A stretch of DNA of 64,000 nucleotides, taken from contig NZ_SMDR01000002.1 in assembly GCF_006265115.1 (NCBI RefSeq), forward strand, positions 495,743 through 559,742, in the 5' to 3' direction. The translations under genes were made by a program, and so were the position numbers. The notes below the pieces were generated by a model, which searched no databases, was not told the DNA's origin, and saw only the letters and a list, made by a program, of their open reading frames with translations. Positions within the stretch are counted from its first letter, which is position 1. Every line of letters starts with the position of its first letter. The DNA comes from Arenimonas terrae. Its GTDB lineage: Bacteria; Pseudomonadota; Gammaproteobacteria; Xanthomonadales; Xanthomonadaceae. Below are positions 1-9,155 of the stretch, one piece after another.

Positions 1-1707
1 GCCCAGATGGTCGCGCAACAGGTCCAGGGCGGCCTGCGCGCGCGCCGACTGGTCCCGCAGCGCATCGTGGTTCGCGCGCAGCTGCTCCGCGCGTTCGCGC
101 TCGGCGGCCAGCGCAGAAAGTTCCCTCTCGACCTGCTCGCGCAGGGACTGGACCAGGGCCGACGACGCCGCGAGCGCGACCGCCGCGTCCTGGCGCTGCT
201 GCAGCACGCCGGCCATCTCGCCGCGCAGCTTGGCCGCATCTTCGACCAGCGCCGTCAGCTCGCGCGCGCGTTCGCCGTCCTTGGTCTGCATGCCGGCGGC
301 GAGCGACTTGACTGCGGCGCGAAGCTCTCCTGCCTCGTTCTCCAGGCGATCGTGGATCTTGGCCTGCTGCGCCTGACTTTCGCCCAACGCCGCGCGCAGC
401 GCCTCCAGGCGCAGCGGCTCGGCTGCGGCGACGAACGCACGCAGCACGGCCGGTCCGTCGGTGCGCGCGCGGCGCCCCGCCAGCGCCGCGGTGAGCCACG
501 CAACCGTGCGCGTGCGCTCTTTTTCCAGCCGTGCCGGCACCTTCTCGTAGGCGTGATCGCGCTTGGCGTGCCAGGCCATCGCCTCGCGAGCACCCTCTTC
601 CACCGAAAGCCGCGAAAGCGAGACGCAGGCGCCGGGAACGCCCAGCAGCTCGAACAGGCCGAGCAGCTTGTGGCCGTGCTTCTCGAAGTGCACGCCGAAC
701 ACCGGCCGGCCCAGGGAAGCGGCCAGGATGCAGGCGTGGAAGCGGGAACTGACCAGGAAACCTGTCCGCGCAAGGGCCCTCTGGTATTCGGCGATCGAAG
801 CCGGTTGCAGAACCCTCACCCGCGCCTCGCCGAATTCCGCCTGCAGCGCCTCCGCCAGCGCCAGCGCCATGTCGCGGTCGGCCAGCGTCTGCACAAAAAG
901 GTCGACGCGGCCCGAACCCTGGGCAAGGTAGGCGCGCGCGGTCGCGGCGCTGAACTGGTAGGCGCGGCTGGAACGGAAGCCGTCCTTGCGCAGGCTGGCG
1001 CTGACGTGCGCGCTGCGCCGCTTTCCGACCCGCAGTCCGAATTCTTCCAGCCGCATGACGATGCCCAGGCTGTCCTCGACCGCATCGGCCTCGGGCAGCG
1101 GCAGGAAGAAGGCCGGGTCGAGCAGCACCGGCGCTTCCAGCCCCAGCGCGGCGGCGACCGCCGCCGAGCGCGGCTCGCGCGCGGCGAGCGCGTGGTTCGC
1201 GCCCAGCGCCTCACGCAGCAAGGGCAGGCTTTCGGCGTCGTCGAAGGGGCCGAAGGTGGACGGCAGCGTGATGAACCTCGGGCCCTGCTGCGCGGCCGCC
1301 ACCATCGGCAGCAGCCGCCAGAGCAGGTCCACGCCGTTCTCGCGCGAGGGATGGGTGAAAAGGTGCTCGCCGGAGTTGTAGAGGATCGCCGAACAGTCCT
1401 CGAGCCCGGCCTCGGCGAGGAACGCCGCCGGCGCCAGCGCGTGCGAGACCGCGCGGCTGATCTGTTCCGCCTGGCGTTCGCCCTCTCCCGCCGCCCCGCC
1501 ATGGCTGTTGAGCGTGGTGATCGCCACGTGTTCCAGGCCGTCGAAACTGGCCCTGGCCGCGTCCAGGTAGGTGTCGTTCGGATCCAGCAGCACGACCTGG
1601 AGCCGGACATCCGGAACGACCCGCGCCAACAGGCCGCAGATGCCGGCGTTGATCGCCAGGTCGCCGAGATTGCTGGCCACGTGGCCGTAGACGATGCCGA
1701 TCTTCAT
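1..1707 (-). CDS. Polysaccharide pyruvyltransferase-like protein with C-terminal coiled coil (partial)
   Basis: The protein starts at the ATG at 1707 (MKIGIVYGHVASNLGDLAIN) and runs off the left edge without a stop, so at least 569 residues are visible. The first ~370 residues look like the polysaccharide pyruvyltransferase (PF04230) fold: an N-terminal G-D-x-A-I-N segment, an N-S-G-E-H motif near residue 100, and a late S-S-R-F-H-A motif, where the family has its conserved R-F-H. From about residue 430 the sequence becomes Ala/Arg/Glu/Gln-rich with heptad character, predicting a long coiled coil that continues outside the window. It is the last visible gene of the exporter/glycosyltransferase run, 39 nt after the CgeB-like glycosyltransferase, so a role in modifying the exported glycan is inferred. 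Whether it truly transfers pyruvate is not shown by the sequence. A long coiled coil is unusual for this family. Confidence 0.7.
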   Translation of the reverse strand, partial: MKIGIVYGHVASNLGDLAINAGICGLLARVVPDVRLQVVLLDPNDTYLDAARASFDGLEHVAITTLNSHGGAAGEGERQAEQISRAVSHALAPAAFLAEAGLEDCSAILYNSGEHLFTHPSRENGVDLLWRLLPMVAAAQQGPRFITLPSTFGPFDDAESLPLLREALGANHALAAREPRSAAVAAALGLEAPVLLDPAFFLPLPEADAVEDSLGIVMRLEEFGLRVGKRRSAHVSASLRKDGFRSSRAYQFSAATARAYLAQGSGRVDLFVQTLADRDMALALAEALQAEFGEARVRVLQPASIAEYQRALARTGFLVSSRFHACILAASLGRPVFGVHFEKHGHKLLGLFELLGVPGACVSLSRLSVEEGAREAMAWHAKRDHAYEKVPARLEKERTRTVAWLTAALAGRRARTDGPAVLRAFVAAAEPLRLEALRAALGESQAQQAKIHDRLENEAGELRAAVKSLAAGMQTKDGERARELTALVEDAAKLRGEMAGVLQQRQDAAVALAASSALVQSLREQVERELSALAAERERAEQLRANHDALRDQSARAQAALDLLRDHLG

Positions 1708-1746
1708 TGCGTGTCCTTGATGGGGGGCTTGGGCACGACCCGCGGG

Positions 1747-3654
1747 TCAGGCGTCGACCTGGGATGCACAGGCTGCGGAATTGTAGCCGCCGTCCTCGCA
1801 GTATCCGAATTCGTCTGCGGCGATCACCTCGAAGCGCGCCACGCCGGCCAGCTGCATGGCGTCCAGGCCCAGCAGCTGGCTGCTCGGCAGCAGGCTGCAC
1901 CAGGCCGGCGCCTGGCCGCGGCTGCGGAACGGAACTTGCGCATGACCCTCGAGCACCGGCGCGCCGCGCCACGCCCAGCGCCTGAGCTTGCCGACGCCGC
2001 TGCGGCCCGGACCCACCGCGGCATCGTGGAGGTCGCGCAGGTAGTGCGGGCCGTGGTGGTCGGCCGCCCGCATCACCGCGACACGCGGCGCGAGCAGTCC
2101 CGGATCGCCCGGTGGCCACGCGCCCGCCGCGCCTTCGGGCGCAGGACCCTCGCCGGCCCACCAGATCCGCACCGGCGCCAGCGACTGCGCCGCGACGCGC
2201 GCCATGAGTCCCGCGGCCGTGCCCGCATCGGCCAGCAGCACGACGTCAACGCCGCTGTCCGTCGCCGGCACGGGCAATGCGCAGGCCGACAACAATGCGG
2301 CGAACCGTTTGTCCCAGCTGTGTTCCGCCAGCACCGCACGCCGTGCGCGGAGCCTGAGCCGATGCCGGGCCGATTCGTCACCGGCGATCGCCAGGACCTG
2401 TTCGGCCGCCGCGCCGGGGTCGGCATCGGCCAGCACCGCACCGCCCAGCGCCTCCGACATCGCCGGAGAGGGGTTGCTCACCACCACGGTATTGCAGGCC
2501 GCCAGCTCCAGGGCGCGGCGCGCGAACATCGTGCGGGATCCGCCGACGGTATTGAGGTTGAGTCCGAAAACCGTGGCCCGGTAGACATCCGGAATGTCCG
2601 CGGCCGAGACGCAGCCGACGATCCGCGCGAGGTGGCGGTCCGGGTAGCGGAACTCGTCGATTCCCGATCCCAGCGTGCGGTCGTGGATGCGGACCGGCAA
2701 GGGCGGATCCACCGCCGCGACGAACCCGTCGAACCAGGCCTGCCGCTCCGGATAGCGCGCGTACCAGCTGCCGGCGAAGCCGACCGCGTCCAGCCGCGGT
2801 GACGGCTCGAACGGGTGGTGACGGTCCGGCGCACAGGCGAAAGCCAGCACGCCGACGCGGTCGTGGCCCAGGCGTGCGCGGTAGTCGTCCACGCATTCCG
2901 CGGCCGTGGTCAGGACGCGGTCGAAATGCGTCGCCAGCGGCAGGAAATGACCGAAGTGGTTGGGATCTTCCTTGTTCCAGAACACGCTGGGGATGCCGCG
3001 GTGCCGGCAGGCATCGAGCAGGGCGATCAGGTCCGGAGAATCCGGTTGGAGCCGATCGCGCCACTGCCCGTCGTTGCCGGACCACGCCGACTCGACCAGC
3101 AGCAGCGAAGGCGTCTCCTGTTCCAGCGCCGAGCGCCAGGACCCAGGCCCGGGCTGCACCAGGCGGCAGACCGTGGCCAGCCCTTCGGCGCTGATCTCGT
3201 CGACGATGGCGAGCACGGTGGGGCCGCTGCCCCGGACCGATACATCGTCCCGGGCGGGCTCGACGGCATCGGGACCCGGCGGCGCTGCGTCCGGGCGCGG
3301 AAAATCCGGCGGCGCCGGCTCGTCGACTGGAGCCATCGGACGGCGAAGGCGCCAGAGCGCGCCTGGCAAGGCGAGCATTCCCCGCAGCGGACCGCGCTCT
3401 CCCAGCAGCCGCGAAAGCTGCAGGAGCCGCGAGTTCTCCAGCTTCGAGAACCGCCACGCCAGCAGGGCGTGATCGTAAGCGGCCCAGGTCGCGTGGCGAT
3501 GGCGCCACTGCAGCTCGGCTTCAGCCGTGCGGCGCGCCGCATCCACCTGCGCGAAGGCCCGGATCGTGTCGACCGCGAGCCGGCGTGCCGCCGACAGCTG
3601 CGCGTCGTGCGGCGCCGGCAGGTCCGCTGGCGATCCGGGCGGACGACTGCTCAT
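1747..3654 (-). CDS. CgeB-like glycosyltransferase, two-part protein
   Basis: I chose the ATG at 3654 (MSSRPPGSPADLP), 7 nt after the UDP-sugar dehydrogenase stop, giving 635 residues; the frame stays open upstream into that gene. An N-terminal helical stretch (~20-85) precedes a CgeB/Glyco_trans_1_2-like region (~130-430). That region shows the family's F-W-N-K-E-D-P segment, an F-A-G-S-W-Y-x-R-Y-P motif, a G-L-N-x-N-T-V segment, and an R-x-x-E-L-A-A-C-x-T-x-V-V-S-N motif typical of glycosyltransferases that bind nucleotide sugar. A C-terminal region (~440-635) is not recognised. Family knowledge points to a glycan-building glycosyltransferase with unknown donor and acceptor. Its position in the ABC-exporter run suggests it builds the exported polysaccharide. 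Confidence 0.72.
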   Translation of the reverse strand: MSSRPPGSPADLPAPHDAQLSAARRLAVDTIRAFAQVDAARRTAEAELQWRHRHATWAAYDHALLAWRFSKLENSRLLQLSRLLGERGPLRGMLALPGALWRLRRPMAPVDEPAPPDFPRPDAAPPGPDAVEPARDDVSVRGSGPTVLAIVDEISAEGLATVCRLVQPGPGSWRSALEQETPSLLLVESAWSGNDGQWRDRLQPDSPDLIALLDACRHRGIPSVFWNKEDPNHFGHFLPLATHFDRVLTTAAECVDDYRARLGHDRVGVLAFACAPDRHHPFEPSPRLDAVGFAGSWYARYPERQAWFDGFVAAVDPPLPVRIHDRTLGSGIDEFRYPDRHLARIVGCVSAADIPDVYRATVFGLNLNTVGGSRTMFARRALELAACNTVVVSNPSPAMSEALGGAVLADADPGAAAEQVLAIAGDESARHRLRLRARRAVLAEHSWDKRFAALLSACALPVPATDSGVDVVLLADAGTAAGLMARVAAQSLAPVRIWWAGEGPAPEGAAGAWPPGDPGLLAPRVAVMRAADHHGPHYLRDLHDAAVGPGRSGVGKLRRWAWRGAPVLEGHAQVPFRSRGQAPAWCSLLPSSQLLGLDAMQLAGVARFEVIAADEFGYCEDGGYNSAACASQVDA

Positions 3655-3661
3655 CGCGCGC

Positions 3662-4930
3662 TCACCCGTGACGCCAGAATCCGACGGTGTCGACCACCAA
3701 GGCACCGGTCCGCGGCTGCAGGCCCTTGAAGGCGCTGTGCCCGACCAGCATCACCGCCACGTCGCACTCGGCCAGGGCCTGGTCGGCCGGCTGGAAAGCG
3801 ATGCCGGTGGTATCTTCGCCCGAGTGCGGCAATGCTTCCTCGTAGGGGTCGGCGCAGACCACCTGGCCCGGGTAACGGCGCGAAAGTTCGAGCGCGATCT
3901 GCAGCGCAGGGCTCTCGCGGAAATCGTCGACGTCGGGCTTGTAGCTCAGGCCCAGGCAGACAACGCGCGCCGTCGGCTTGGCCGCGAGCGCTGCTTCCAC
4001 CTGCGCCATCACGTAGTGCGGCTTGCTGTCGTTGACCTCGCGCGCGGTGCGGATGATGCGCGCGCGCTCGGGCGCGCCGGCGACGATGAACCAAGGGTCC
4101 ACCGCGATGCAGTGGCCGCCGACGCCCGGACCGGGATTGAGGATGTTGACGCGCGGATGGCGATTGGCGAGCTGAATCACCTTCCAGGCATCGAGCCCGA
4201 TGTCGTCGCAGATCATCGAGAGCTCGTTGGCGAAGGCGATGTTGACGTCGCGGAAGGCGTTCTCCGTGAGCTTGCACAGCTCCGCGGTCCGGTCGTCGGA
4301 AGGCAGGCAGGCACCGCGCACGAAGCTGCCGTAAAGCTGGCCCGCCAGCGCGGCGCAGGACGGCGTCATGCCGCCGACGATGCGGTCGTTCTCGACCAGT
4401 TCCTGCAGCATGCGGCCGGGGATGATGCGTTCCGGGCAGTAGGCCAGGTGGACCTGCGGTTCGGAGACGCCCGGCCCCGGGAAGCGAAGGTCTGGGCGCA
4501 GTTCCGCCAGCAGTTCGGCCAGACGGCGGGTGGTGCCGACCGGCGAGGTGGACTCCAGCACCACCAGGTTTCCGGCCCGCAGCACGGGGGCGATCGAGCG
4601 GCCCGCCGATTCGACATAGCTGATGTCGGGCTCGTGCGTGTGGTGGTCCACCGGGGTCGGCACCGCGATGATGAAGGCGTCGGCGGCTTCGGGCGCGCGC
4701 GTCGCGCGCAGCCGGCCGCTCTTCACGCAGCGGGCGACCAGTTCGGACAGGCCGGACTCCTCGATGTGCGCCTCGCCGGCATTGACCGCGTCCACGGCCC
4801 GCTGGGAGACGTCGACGCCGATCACCGGATGCCCCGCCGAAGCGAACATCGACGCGGTCGGCAGGCCGATATAGCCCAGGCCGATGACGGAAACCACGGA
4901 CGACGTGGTGATGGTGGTGGGTTGGCTCAT
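3662..4930 (-). CDS. wecC: UDP-sugar 6-dehydrogenase, UDP-ManNAc dehydrogenase type
   Basis: This 422-residue protein belongs to the UDP-glucose/UDP-ManNAc 6-dehydrogenase family, which oxidises the C6 hydroxyl of a UDP-sugar twice with NAD to make a UDP-uronic acid. Visible are an N-terminal Rossmann motif GLGYIGLP (~17-24), a catalytic lysine region K220-L-T-E-N, an F-R-D-V-N-I-A-F-A-N-E segment and the catalytic cysteine C274 in G-G-H-C. The closest match by eye is the WecC branch, which would provide ManNAcA for the surface glycan, but substrate cannot be fixed by eye. The start is the ATG at 4930, with AAGGA about 10 nt upstream. It lies between two glycosyltransferases and likely supplies their donor. 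Confidence 0.82.
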   Translation of the reverse strand: MSQPTTITTSSVVSVIGLGYIGLPTASMFASAGHPVIGVDVSQRAVDAVNAGEAHIEESGLSELVARCVKSGRLRATRAPEAADAFIIAVPTPVDHHTHEPDISYVESAGRSIAPVLRAGNLVVLESTSPVGTTRRLAELLAELRPDLRFPGPGVSEPQVHLAYCPERIIPGRMLQELVENDRIVGGMTPSCAALAGQLYGSFVRGACLPSDDRTAELCKLTENAFRDVNIAFANELSMICDDIGLDAWKVIQLANRHPRVNILNPGPGVGGHCIAVDPWFIVAGAPERARIIRTAREVNDSKPHYVMAQVEAALAAKPTARVVCLGLSYKPDVDDFRESPALQIALELSRRYPGQVVCADPYEEALPHSGEDTTGIAFQPADQALAECDVAVMLVGHSAFKGLQPRTGALVVDTVGFWRHG

Positions 4931-4964
4931 GGCATGTGTCCTTGCGAGGATATGAAGGGGGAGA

Positions 4965-6380
4965 TCAGTCGGCGGGCGCCAGGTGCGCGGAAAGGCGCGC
5001 AGCCAGCGACTGCCAGCAATAGTCGGAAAGTTGTCCCGGGCCCCGCTGCGCGCAGGGCAGCCGACCCTCGCGCTTGGCCTGCACGAGCGCAGCAAGCCGG
5101 GCAGAGAGCGCGCCGGGATCGTCGGTTTCGAAAACGCCGACGCCGGTTTCGGCCAGAAGCCGGGCCGTCGCGTCGTCCGCCGTGGCGCTGATGTGAAGGA
5201 TCGGCACGCCTGCACCCAGGTACTCGTAGAGCTTCCCGGGCACCTGCACCGGGTCGTCGTTGGCCAGGTTGACCAGCACGTCGCTGCGCCGCTGCAGCGC
5301 CAGCGCCCGGCGGTGGGACAGGAAACCCAGCAGCCGGACGCGCTCGGGATGTTCGTGCGCCGCCCGCACCAGCTCGGCCGGGGCAACGATGGTCGCTACG
5401 TTCAGGCGCACGCCTTCGGTGGCGAGCACCGCGTGCAGCAGGGCATCAATGCGGCGGAAGCTGTAGAAGCTGCCGGTGTAGAGCAGTTCCAGCCGCTGCG
5501 GATCGAAGCAGATGTCGCCGTGCTCGTCCGGCGCCGCACTGAACCGCGCATCGAAGCCCTGGGTGAGCAGCAGGCAGCGCCCCAGGGGCAGGCCATGGCG
5601 TGCGTGCAGGATGTCGGCCGCGGCACGGCTGGTGACGCTGACGATGTCCGCCTGCTCGCACAGGCGGCGCTCCAGGTCGCCGGCGCGACGGCGCCACCGC
5701 TCCGGCGTGTAGGGTGCCAGCACCGGGTCGCCGAGGTCGGCGATCCAGCGAAAACCGCGCGACTTGGCGTGCATGCCCAGCTCGATGGAATTGGCCGGTT
5801 CGTGCGAGGTGATCACCACGTCGGGCGGCACCTGCTCCAGCAGCTGGTCCAGGCGGCGGCGCGCCCACGGCATCCATTCGGCGCGGCTGTCCGGGAACAT
5901 CCAGAGCGACATGAAGCGCTTGATTCTCTCGGCCAGCTCGCCCTTCCAGTTCAGGCCCCTGCCGAAGGCCCTGAACCCGAGCAGGCGCCTCGCCAGCCGA
6001 ATCGCCTGGTACGGTGCCCCGAGCACGGCGTGGCGCACCTTGCCCTTCCAGTTCAGCACCGGCTCCGGCACCGACTCGACCGCAGGGTCGGCCGGTGCCT
6101 GGGCCGGGGCGGGACCGCTGGATTCGGCGCCGGCGCAGCGGGCCTGCCGGCGCTGCGCCCGCGACGTCAGCAGGCCGGCCATCGGGCCGGGATACACGCG
6201 ATGCACCTGGACGCTTCCCGGGATCTCCGGCAGTCCGCCGGCACCGTAACCGGCGACATCCGGGGCGAGCACATGGACTTCGTGCCCCATCAGTGCCAGC
6301 TCCCGCACCAGGTAGGCCCAGCGAAGCGACTGCGGCGAGGGCACCGGCGGGAAGTCGTATGCGATCAACAGGACGCGCAC
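4965..6380 (-). CDS. Glycosyltransferase family 4 protein
   Basis: The gene begins at a GTG (6380), one base after the ABC ATPase stop, so the two are translationally close. The 471 residues start with a typical GT4 N-terminus (VLLIAYDFPP followed by R-W-x-Y-L-V-R-E-L) and show a G-H-E-V-H-V-L-A-P segment. The C-terminal half has L-L-Y-T-G-S-F-Y-S, a G-F-L-S-H motif and a Y-E-Y-L-G-A-G-V-P-I nucleotide-sugar-binding segment, a common GT4 ending. A Pro/Ala-rich stretch at about 85-115 interrupts the N-terminal half and looks like a linker or loop insertion. It probably acts on the cytoplasmic face of the inner membrane on a lipid-linked glycan that is then exported by Wzm/Wzt. Donor and linkage are unknown. 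Confidence 0.8.
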   Translation of the reverse strand: MRVLLIAYDFPPVPSPQSLRWAYLVRELALMGHEVHVLAPDVAGYGAGGLPEIPGSVQVHRVYPGPMAGLLTSRAQRRQARCAGAESSGPAPAQAPADPAVESVPEPVLNWKGKVRHAVLGAPYQAIRLARRLLGFRAFGRGLNWKGELAERIKRFMSLWMFPDSRAEWMPWARRRLDQLLEQVPPDVVITSHEPANSIELGMHAKSRGFRWIADLGDPVLAPYTPERWRRRAGDLERRLCEQADIVSVTSRAAADILHARHGLPLGRCLLLTQGFDARFSAAPDEHGDICFDPQRLELLYTGSFYSFRRIDALLHAVLATEGVRLNVATIVAPAELVRAAHEHPERVRLLGFLSHRRALALQRRSDVLVNLANDDPVQVPGKLYEYLGAGVPILHISATADDATARLLAETGVGVFETDDPGALSARLAALVQAKREGRLPCAQRGPGQLSDYCWQSLAARLSAHLAPAD

Positions 6381-6381
6381 A

Positions 6382-7182
6382 TCAGCCTCCCCCGGCCTCG
6401 GCGTCTTCCACGTTCGATGCCGCGGTGGTCTTGAGCAGGTCCTCGTACACCTTCAGCGTCTCGAGGATGGGGCCGGCGTGCATCACCTTGCCGCGCTCGA
6501 GCAGCAGCCCCTTGTTGCACACGTCCTTCATGAGGCCGAAGTTGTGGCTGGCGAGGATGACGATCTTGGCCCCATTGACGCGCGAACGCATGCGCTCGCG
6601 CGCCTTCTTGATGAAGCCGGCATCGCCCGCGCCGATCCACTCGTCCATCACCATGATGTCGTGCTGGATGGCCGTGGCGATCGAGAAGCCCAGGCGCATG
6701 CGCTGGCCGGATGACAGGGTCTTGAGGCGGTGGTTGGCCTTCTCGCGCAGCTCCGCGAACTCCATCACCGGTTCCATCAGGTCGCGCAGCTGGGCGGTCC
6801 GCAGCCCCATCGCCGTCCCGCGCAGGAAGATGTTCTCGCGGACCGTCGCCTCGCCGTTGAAGCCGAGCGAGATGTTGAGCAGCGCCTGCTTGGTCCCGGA
6901 TTCCTCGATCCAGCCCTGCGTTGGCTGGTAGGCGCCGGTGAGCACCCGCAGCAGGGTGGATTTGCCCGCGCCGTTGCGGCCGACGATGCCGATACGGTCG
7001 CCCTCCTCCACCCGGAACGTGATGCCGTCGAGCACGCGGCGGAACTCGCGCTTGGGCGGATCGAAGGCCGCGCCGACCAGCGTAGAGAACCAGGAGGTGG
7101 CGGTGCGCTCGCCCTGCAGGAAGAGCGGGAGGTCGAGCGTGAGGTTGTAGGCAGCCAGGTGGGCAGCAGTCATGGTCGTCAT
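6382..7182 (-). CDS. wzt: Polysaccharide ABC exporter ATP-binding protein
   Basis: This 266-residue ATPase powers export of lipid-linked polysaccharide through the permease encoded just upstream. Walker A is G-R-N-G-A-G-K-S-T (68-76), the signature is L-S-S-G-Q, and Walker B ends V-M-D-E-W. The F-x-V-x-x-G-D-x-x-G-I-x-G-R-N pattern and E-W-I-G-A-G-D are typical of the Wzt/KpsT/TagH branch. It lacks the C-terminal carbohydrate-binding domain of long Wzt proteins, so by family logic it should not recognise a modified non-reducing end. The ATG at 7182 overlaps the permease stop (ATGA), supporting this start over the in-frame M 42 nt upstream; a second M four residues in is also possible. Confidence 0.88.
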   Translation of the reverse strand: MTTMTAAHLAAYNLTLDLPLFLQGERTATSWFSTLVGAAFDPPKREFRRVLDGITFRVEEGDRIGIVGRNGAGKSTLLRVLTGAYQPTQGWIEESGTKQALLNISLGFNGEATVRENIFLRGTAMGLRTAQLRDLMEPVMEFAELREKANHRLKTLSSGQRMRLGFSIATAIQHDIMVMDEWIGAGDAGFIKKARERMRSRVNGAKIVILASHNFGLMKDVCNKGLLLERGKVMHAGPILETLKVYEDLLKTTAASNVEDAEAGGG

Positions 7183-7961
7183 ACCCAGAGCGGCACGAAG
7201 CGCGCGTAGCGGCGGTAGAGCCACCAGGCGATGATCCAGCCCAGGACGGTCATCACGGCCAGGTAGTAGAAGGTGAGCGGCTCGATCGGCTCGCCCAGCA
7301 GCGGTGCGCGCACGGATTCGACCATGTGGTACAGGGGGTTCATGCGCATGAACGTGCCGCGGGCGGTGCCGGCGGGCGCCCGGTCGGCGTACCAGAGGAT
7401 CGGCGTGAGGATGAAGCCGAACACGAAGACGCTGCCCATCAGTTCGTGGATGTCCGGGAAGCGCGCGCCCAGCAGCGAAACGACGATGCCGATCCAGGAG
7501 ACGTTGAGCACGGCCACCAGCAGCGCCGGCAGCAGGCTCACCAGCCCCGCCGGCTGGAAGTTCGGCGCCATCGCCAGGGCGATCACCATCAGCGGGGCGG
7601 CCGTCAGGAAGTAGAACAGCGCCTTGGCGAGCACCCGCAGCACAAAATCGGTCAGGCGCATGTGGCCGTCGAGGATGAAGCTCGAATGGTTCGGCAGCGC
7701 GCTGCAGGCATCGTTGATGGTGTTGGACAGCAGGCGGAACACCACGTAGCCGATGCCCAGGTGCGGAATGAACTCCAGCGGGTCGCTGTTCTGCAGTCGG
7801 GCGAAGAAGGTGCCCACGCCGAACGTGTACAGCGCCGGCGGCATCAGCAGCCAGACCAGGCCCAGGCGGGAACGGCGGTACTTGGTGACGATGTCCAGCC
7901 AGGTCGCGTAGGCCCAGAATTCGGGTTCGCGCAGGCTGGCGCGCAGGTGGCGGAACAGCAT
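7179..7961 (-). CDS. wzm: Polysaccharide ABC exporter permease
   Basis: The 260-residue protein is an ABC-2 type permease with about six predicted hydrophobic helices (for example around 36-55, 70-85, 110-135, 145-165, 175-190 and 230-250). The N-terminal segment W-x-D-I-V-x-K-Y-R-R-S-x-L-G is the conserved amphipathic helix of Wzm/TagG/KpsM proteins. With the ATPase it should move a lipid-linked O-antigen or capsule across the inner membrane. Its ATG overlaps the stop of the upstream PLP enzyme (TGATG), so the exporter is translationally coupled to the transsulfuration genes. That arrangement agrees with the metB-side LPS locus known in Xanthomonas. Confidence 0.88.
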   Translation of the reverse strand: MLFRHLRASLREPEFWAYATWLDIVTKYRRSRLGLVWLLMPPALYTFGVGTFFARLQNSDPLEFIPHLGIGYVVFRLLSNTINDACSALPNHSSFILDGHMRLTDFVLRVLAKALFYFLTAAPLMVIALAMAPNFQPAGLVSLLPALLVAVLNVSWIGIVVSLLGARFPDIHELMGSVFVFGFILTPILWYADRAPAGTARGTFMRMNPLYHMVESVRAPLLGEPIEPLTFYYLAVMTVLGWIIAWWLYRRYARFVPLWV

Positions 7962-9121
7962 CAGGAAAGGGCCTCGTCCAGCTCGGCCCGCAGGTCGGCC
8001 AGGTCCTCGACGCCCACGCTCAGGCGCACCAGGTTGTCGGCGATGCCCAGCGCCGCGCGGCGCTCCGGCGGTACCGAGGCGTGGGTCATGATCGCCGGGT
8101 GGTTGACCAGGCTCTCGACGCCGCCCAGCGACTCGGCCAGCGCGAACAGCCGGCAGCGCTCCATCATCCGGCGCGCCGCGTCGGCGCCGCCCTTGACGTA
8201 GATCGAGATCATGCCGCCGAAGCCGTGCATCTGCTGCTTCGCCAGCGCGTGCTGCGGGTGCGAGGCCAGGCCCGGGTAGATCACCTTGTCGATGGCCGGG
8301 TGCTTCTCCAGCCAGGCCGCCAGTTCACCGGCGTTCTCGCAGTGCGCCTTCATGCGCAGGTGCAGGGTCTTGAGGCCGCGCAGGGCCAGGAAGCTGTCGA
8401 AGGGCCCCTGCACGCCGCCGACGGCGTTCTGCAGGAAAGTCATCTTCTCGGCCAGCTCGGCGTCGTCGCCGACCACCACCATGCCGCCGACCATGTCGCT
8501 GTGGCCGTTGAGGTACTTGGTGGCCGAATGCATCACCAGGTGCGCGCCCAGTTCCAGCGGGCGCTGCAGCACCGGCGAGCTGAAGGTGTTGTCCACCGCC
8601 AGCAGCAGGCCGCGCTTGCGGGCGAATTCGGCCAGGCGCGCGATGTCGACGATCTTGAGCATCGGGTTGGTCGGCGTCTCGCACCAGATCAGCCTGGTGT
8701 TCGGCCTGATCGCGGCTTCCAGCGCGGCCATGTCGTTGAGGTCGACGAAGCTGAAGTCCAGGCCGGCGCTGCGGCGGCGCACGCGCTCGAACAGGCGGTA
8801 GGTGCCGCCGTAGACGTCGTCCATGCAGACCACGTGGCTGCCGCTGTCGAGCACGTCCAGCACCGTGGACGTGGCCGCCAGGCCGGAGGCGAAGGCGTAG
8901 CCGTTGCGGCCCCCTTCAAGCGCCGCGACGCAGCGCTCGTAGGCGAAGCGGGTCGGGTTGTGGCTGCGCGAGTATTCGTAGCCCTGGTGCACGCCCGGGC
9001 TGGACTGCACGTAGGTCGAGGTCGCGTAGATCGGCGTCATCACCGCGCCGGTGCTGGGATCGGGCGACTGGCCGGCGTGGATGGCGCGGGTGCCGATACC
9101 GTGGTGCTTGGCGTCGCTCAT
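7961..9121 (-). CDS. metB: Cystathionine gamma-lyase / gamma-synthase (PLP enzyme)
   Basis: The 386 residues match the Cys/Met metabolism PLP-dependent family along the whole length. The PLP lysine is K202 in M-H-S-A-T-K-Y-L-N-G-H-S-D; Y-S-R-x-x-N-P-T-R (~50-58), A-F-A-S-G-L-A-A (~76-83) and the D-N-T-F-S-S-P motif are intact. Family members make cystathionine from an O-acylhomoserine and cysteine (MetB) or cleave cystathionine to cysteine, ammonia and 2-oxobutyrate. Because a cystathionine beta-synthase is encoded 34 nt upstream in the same direction, gamma-lyase activity (reverse transsulfuration) is the better inference. Xanthomonas annotations usually call this gene metB. Its stop overlaps the wzm start. 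Confidence 0.88.
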   Translation of the reverse strand: MSDAKHHGIGTRAIHAGQSPDPSTGAVMTPIYATSTYVQSSPGVHQGYEYSRSHNPTRFAYERCVAALEGGRNGYAFASGLAATSTVLDVLDSGSHVVCMDDVYGGTYRLFERVRRRSAGLDFSFVDLNDMAALEAAIRPNTRLIWCETPTNPMLKIVDIARLAEFARKRGLLLAVDNTFSSPVLQRPLELGAHLVMHSATKYLNGHSDMVGGMVVVGDDAELAEKMTFLQNAVGGVQGPFDSFLALRGLKTLHLRMKAHCENAGELAAWLEKHPAIDKVIYPGLASHPQHALAKQQMHGFGGMISIYVKGGADAARRMMERCRLFALAESLGGVESLVNHPAIMTHASVPPERRAALGIADNLVRLSVGVEDLADLRAELDEALS

Positions 9122-9155
9122 GGGGTCTTCCTTGGGGTCGTGCCGTATTCGGGGA

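Noticed and set aside
7-2802. A 931-codon plus-strand frame
   Set aside because: It is antisense to the pyruvyltransferase-like and CgeB-like genes and has arginine-rich, domain-free content.
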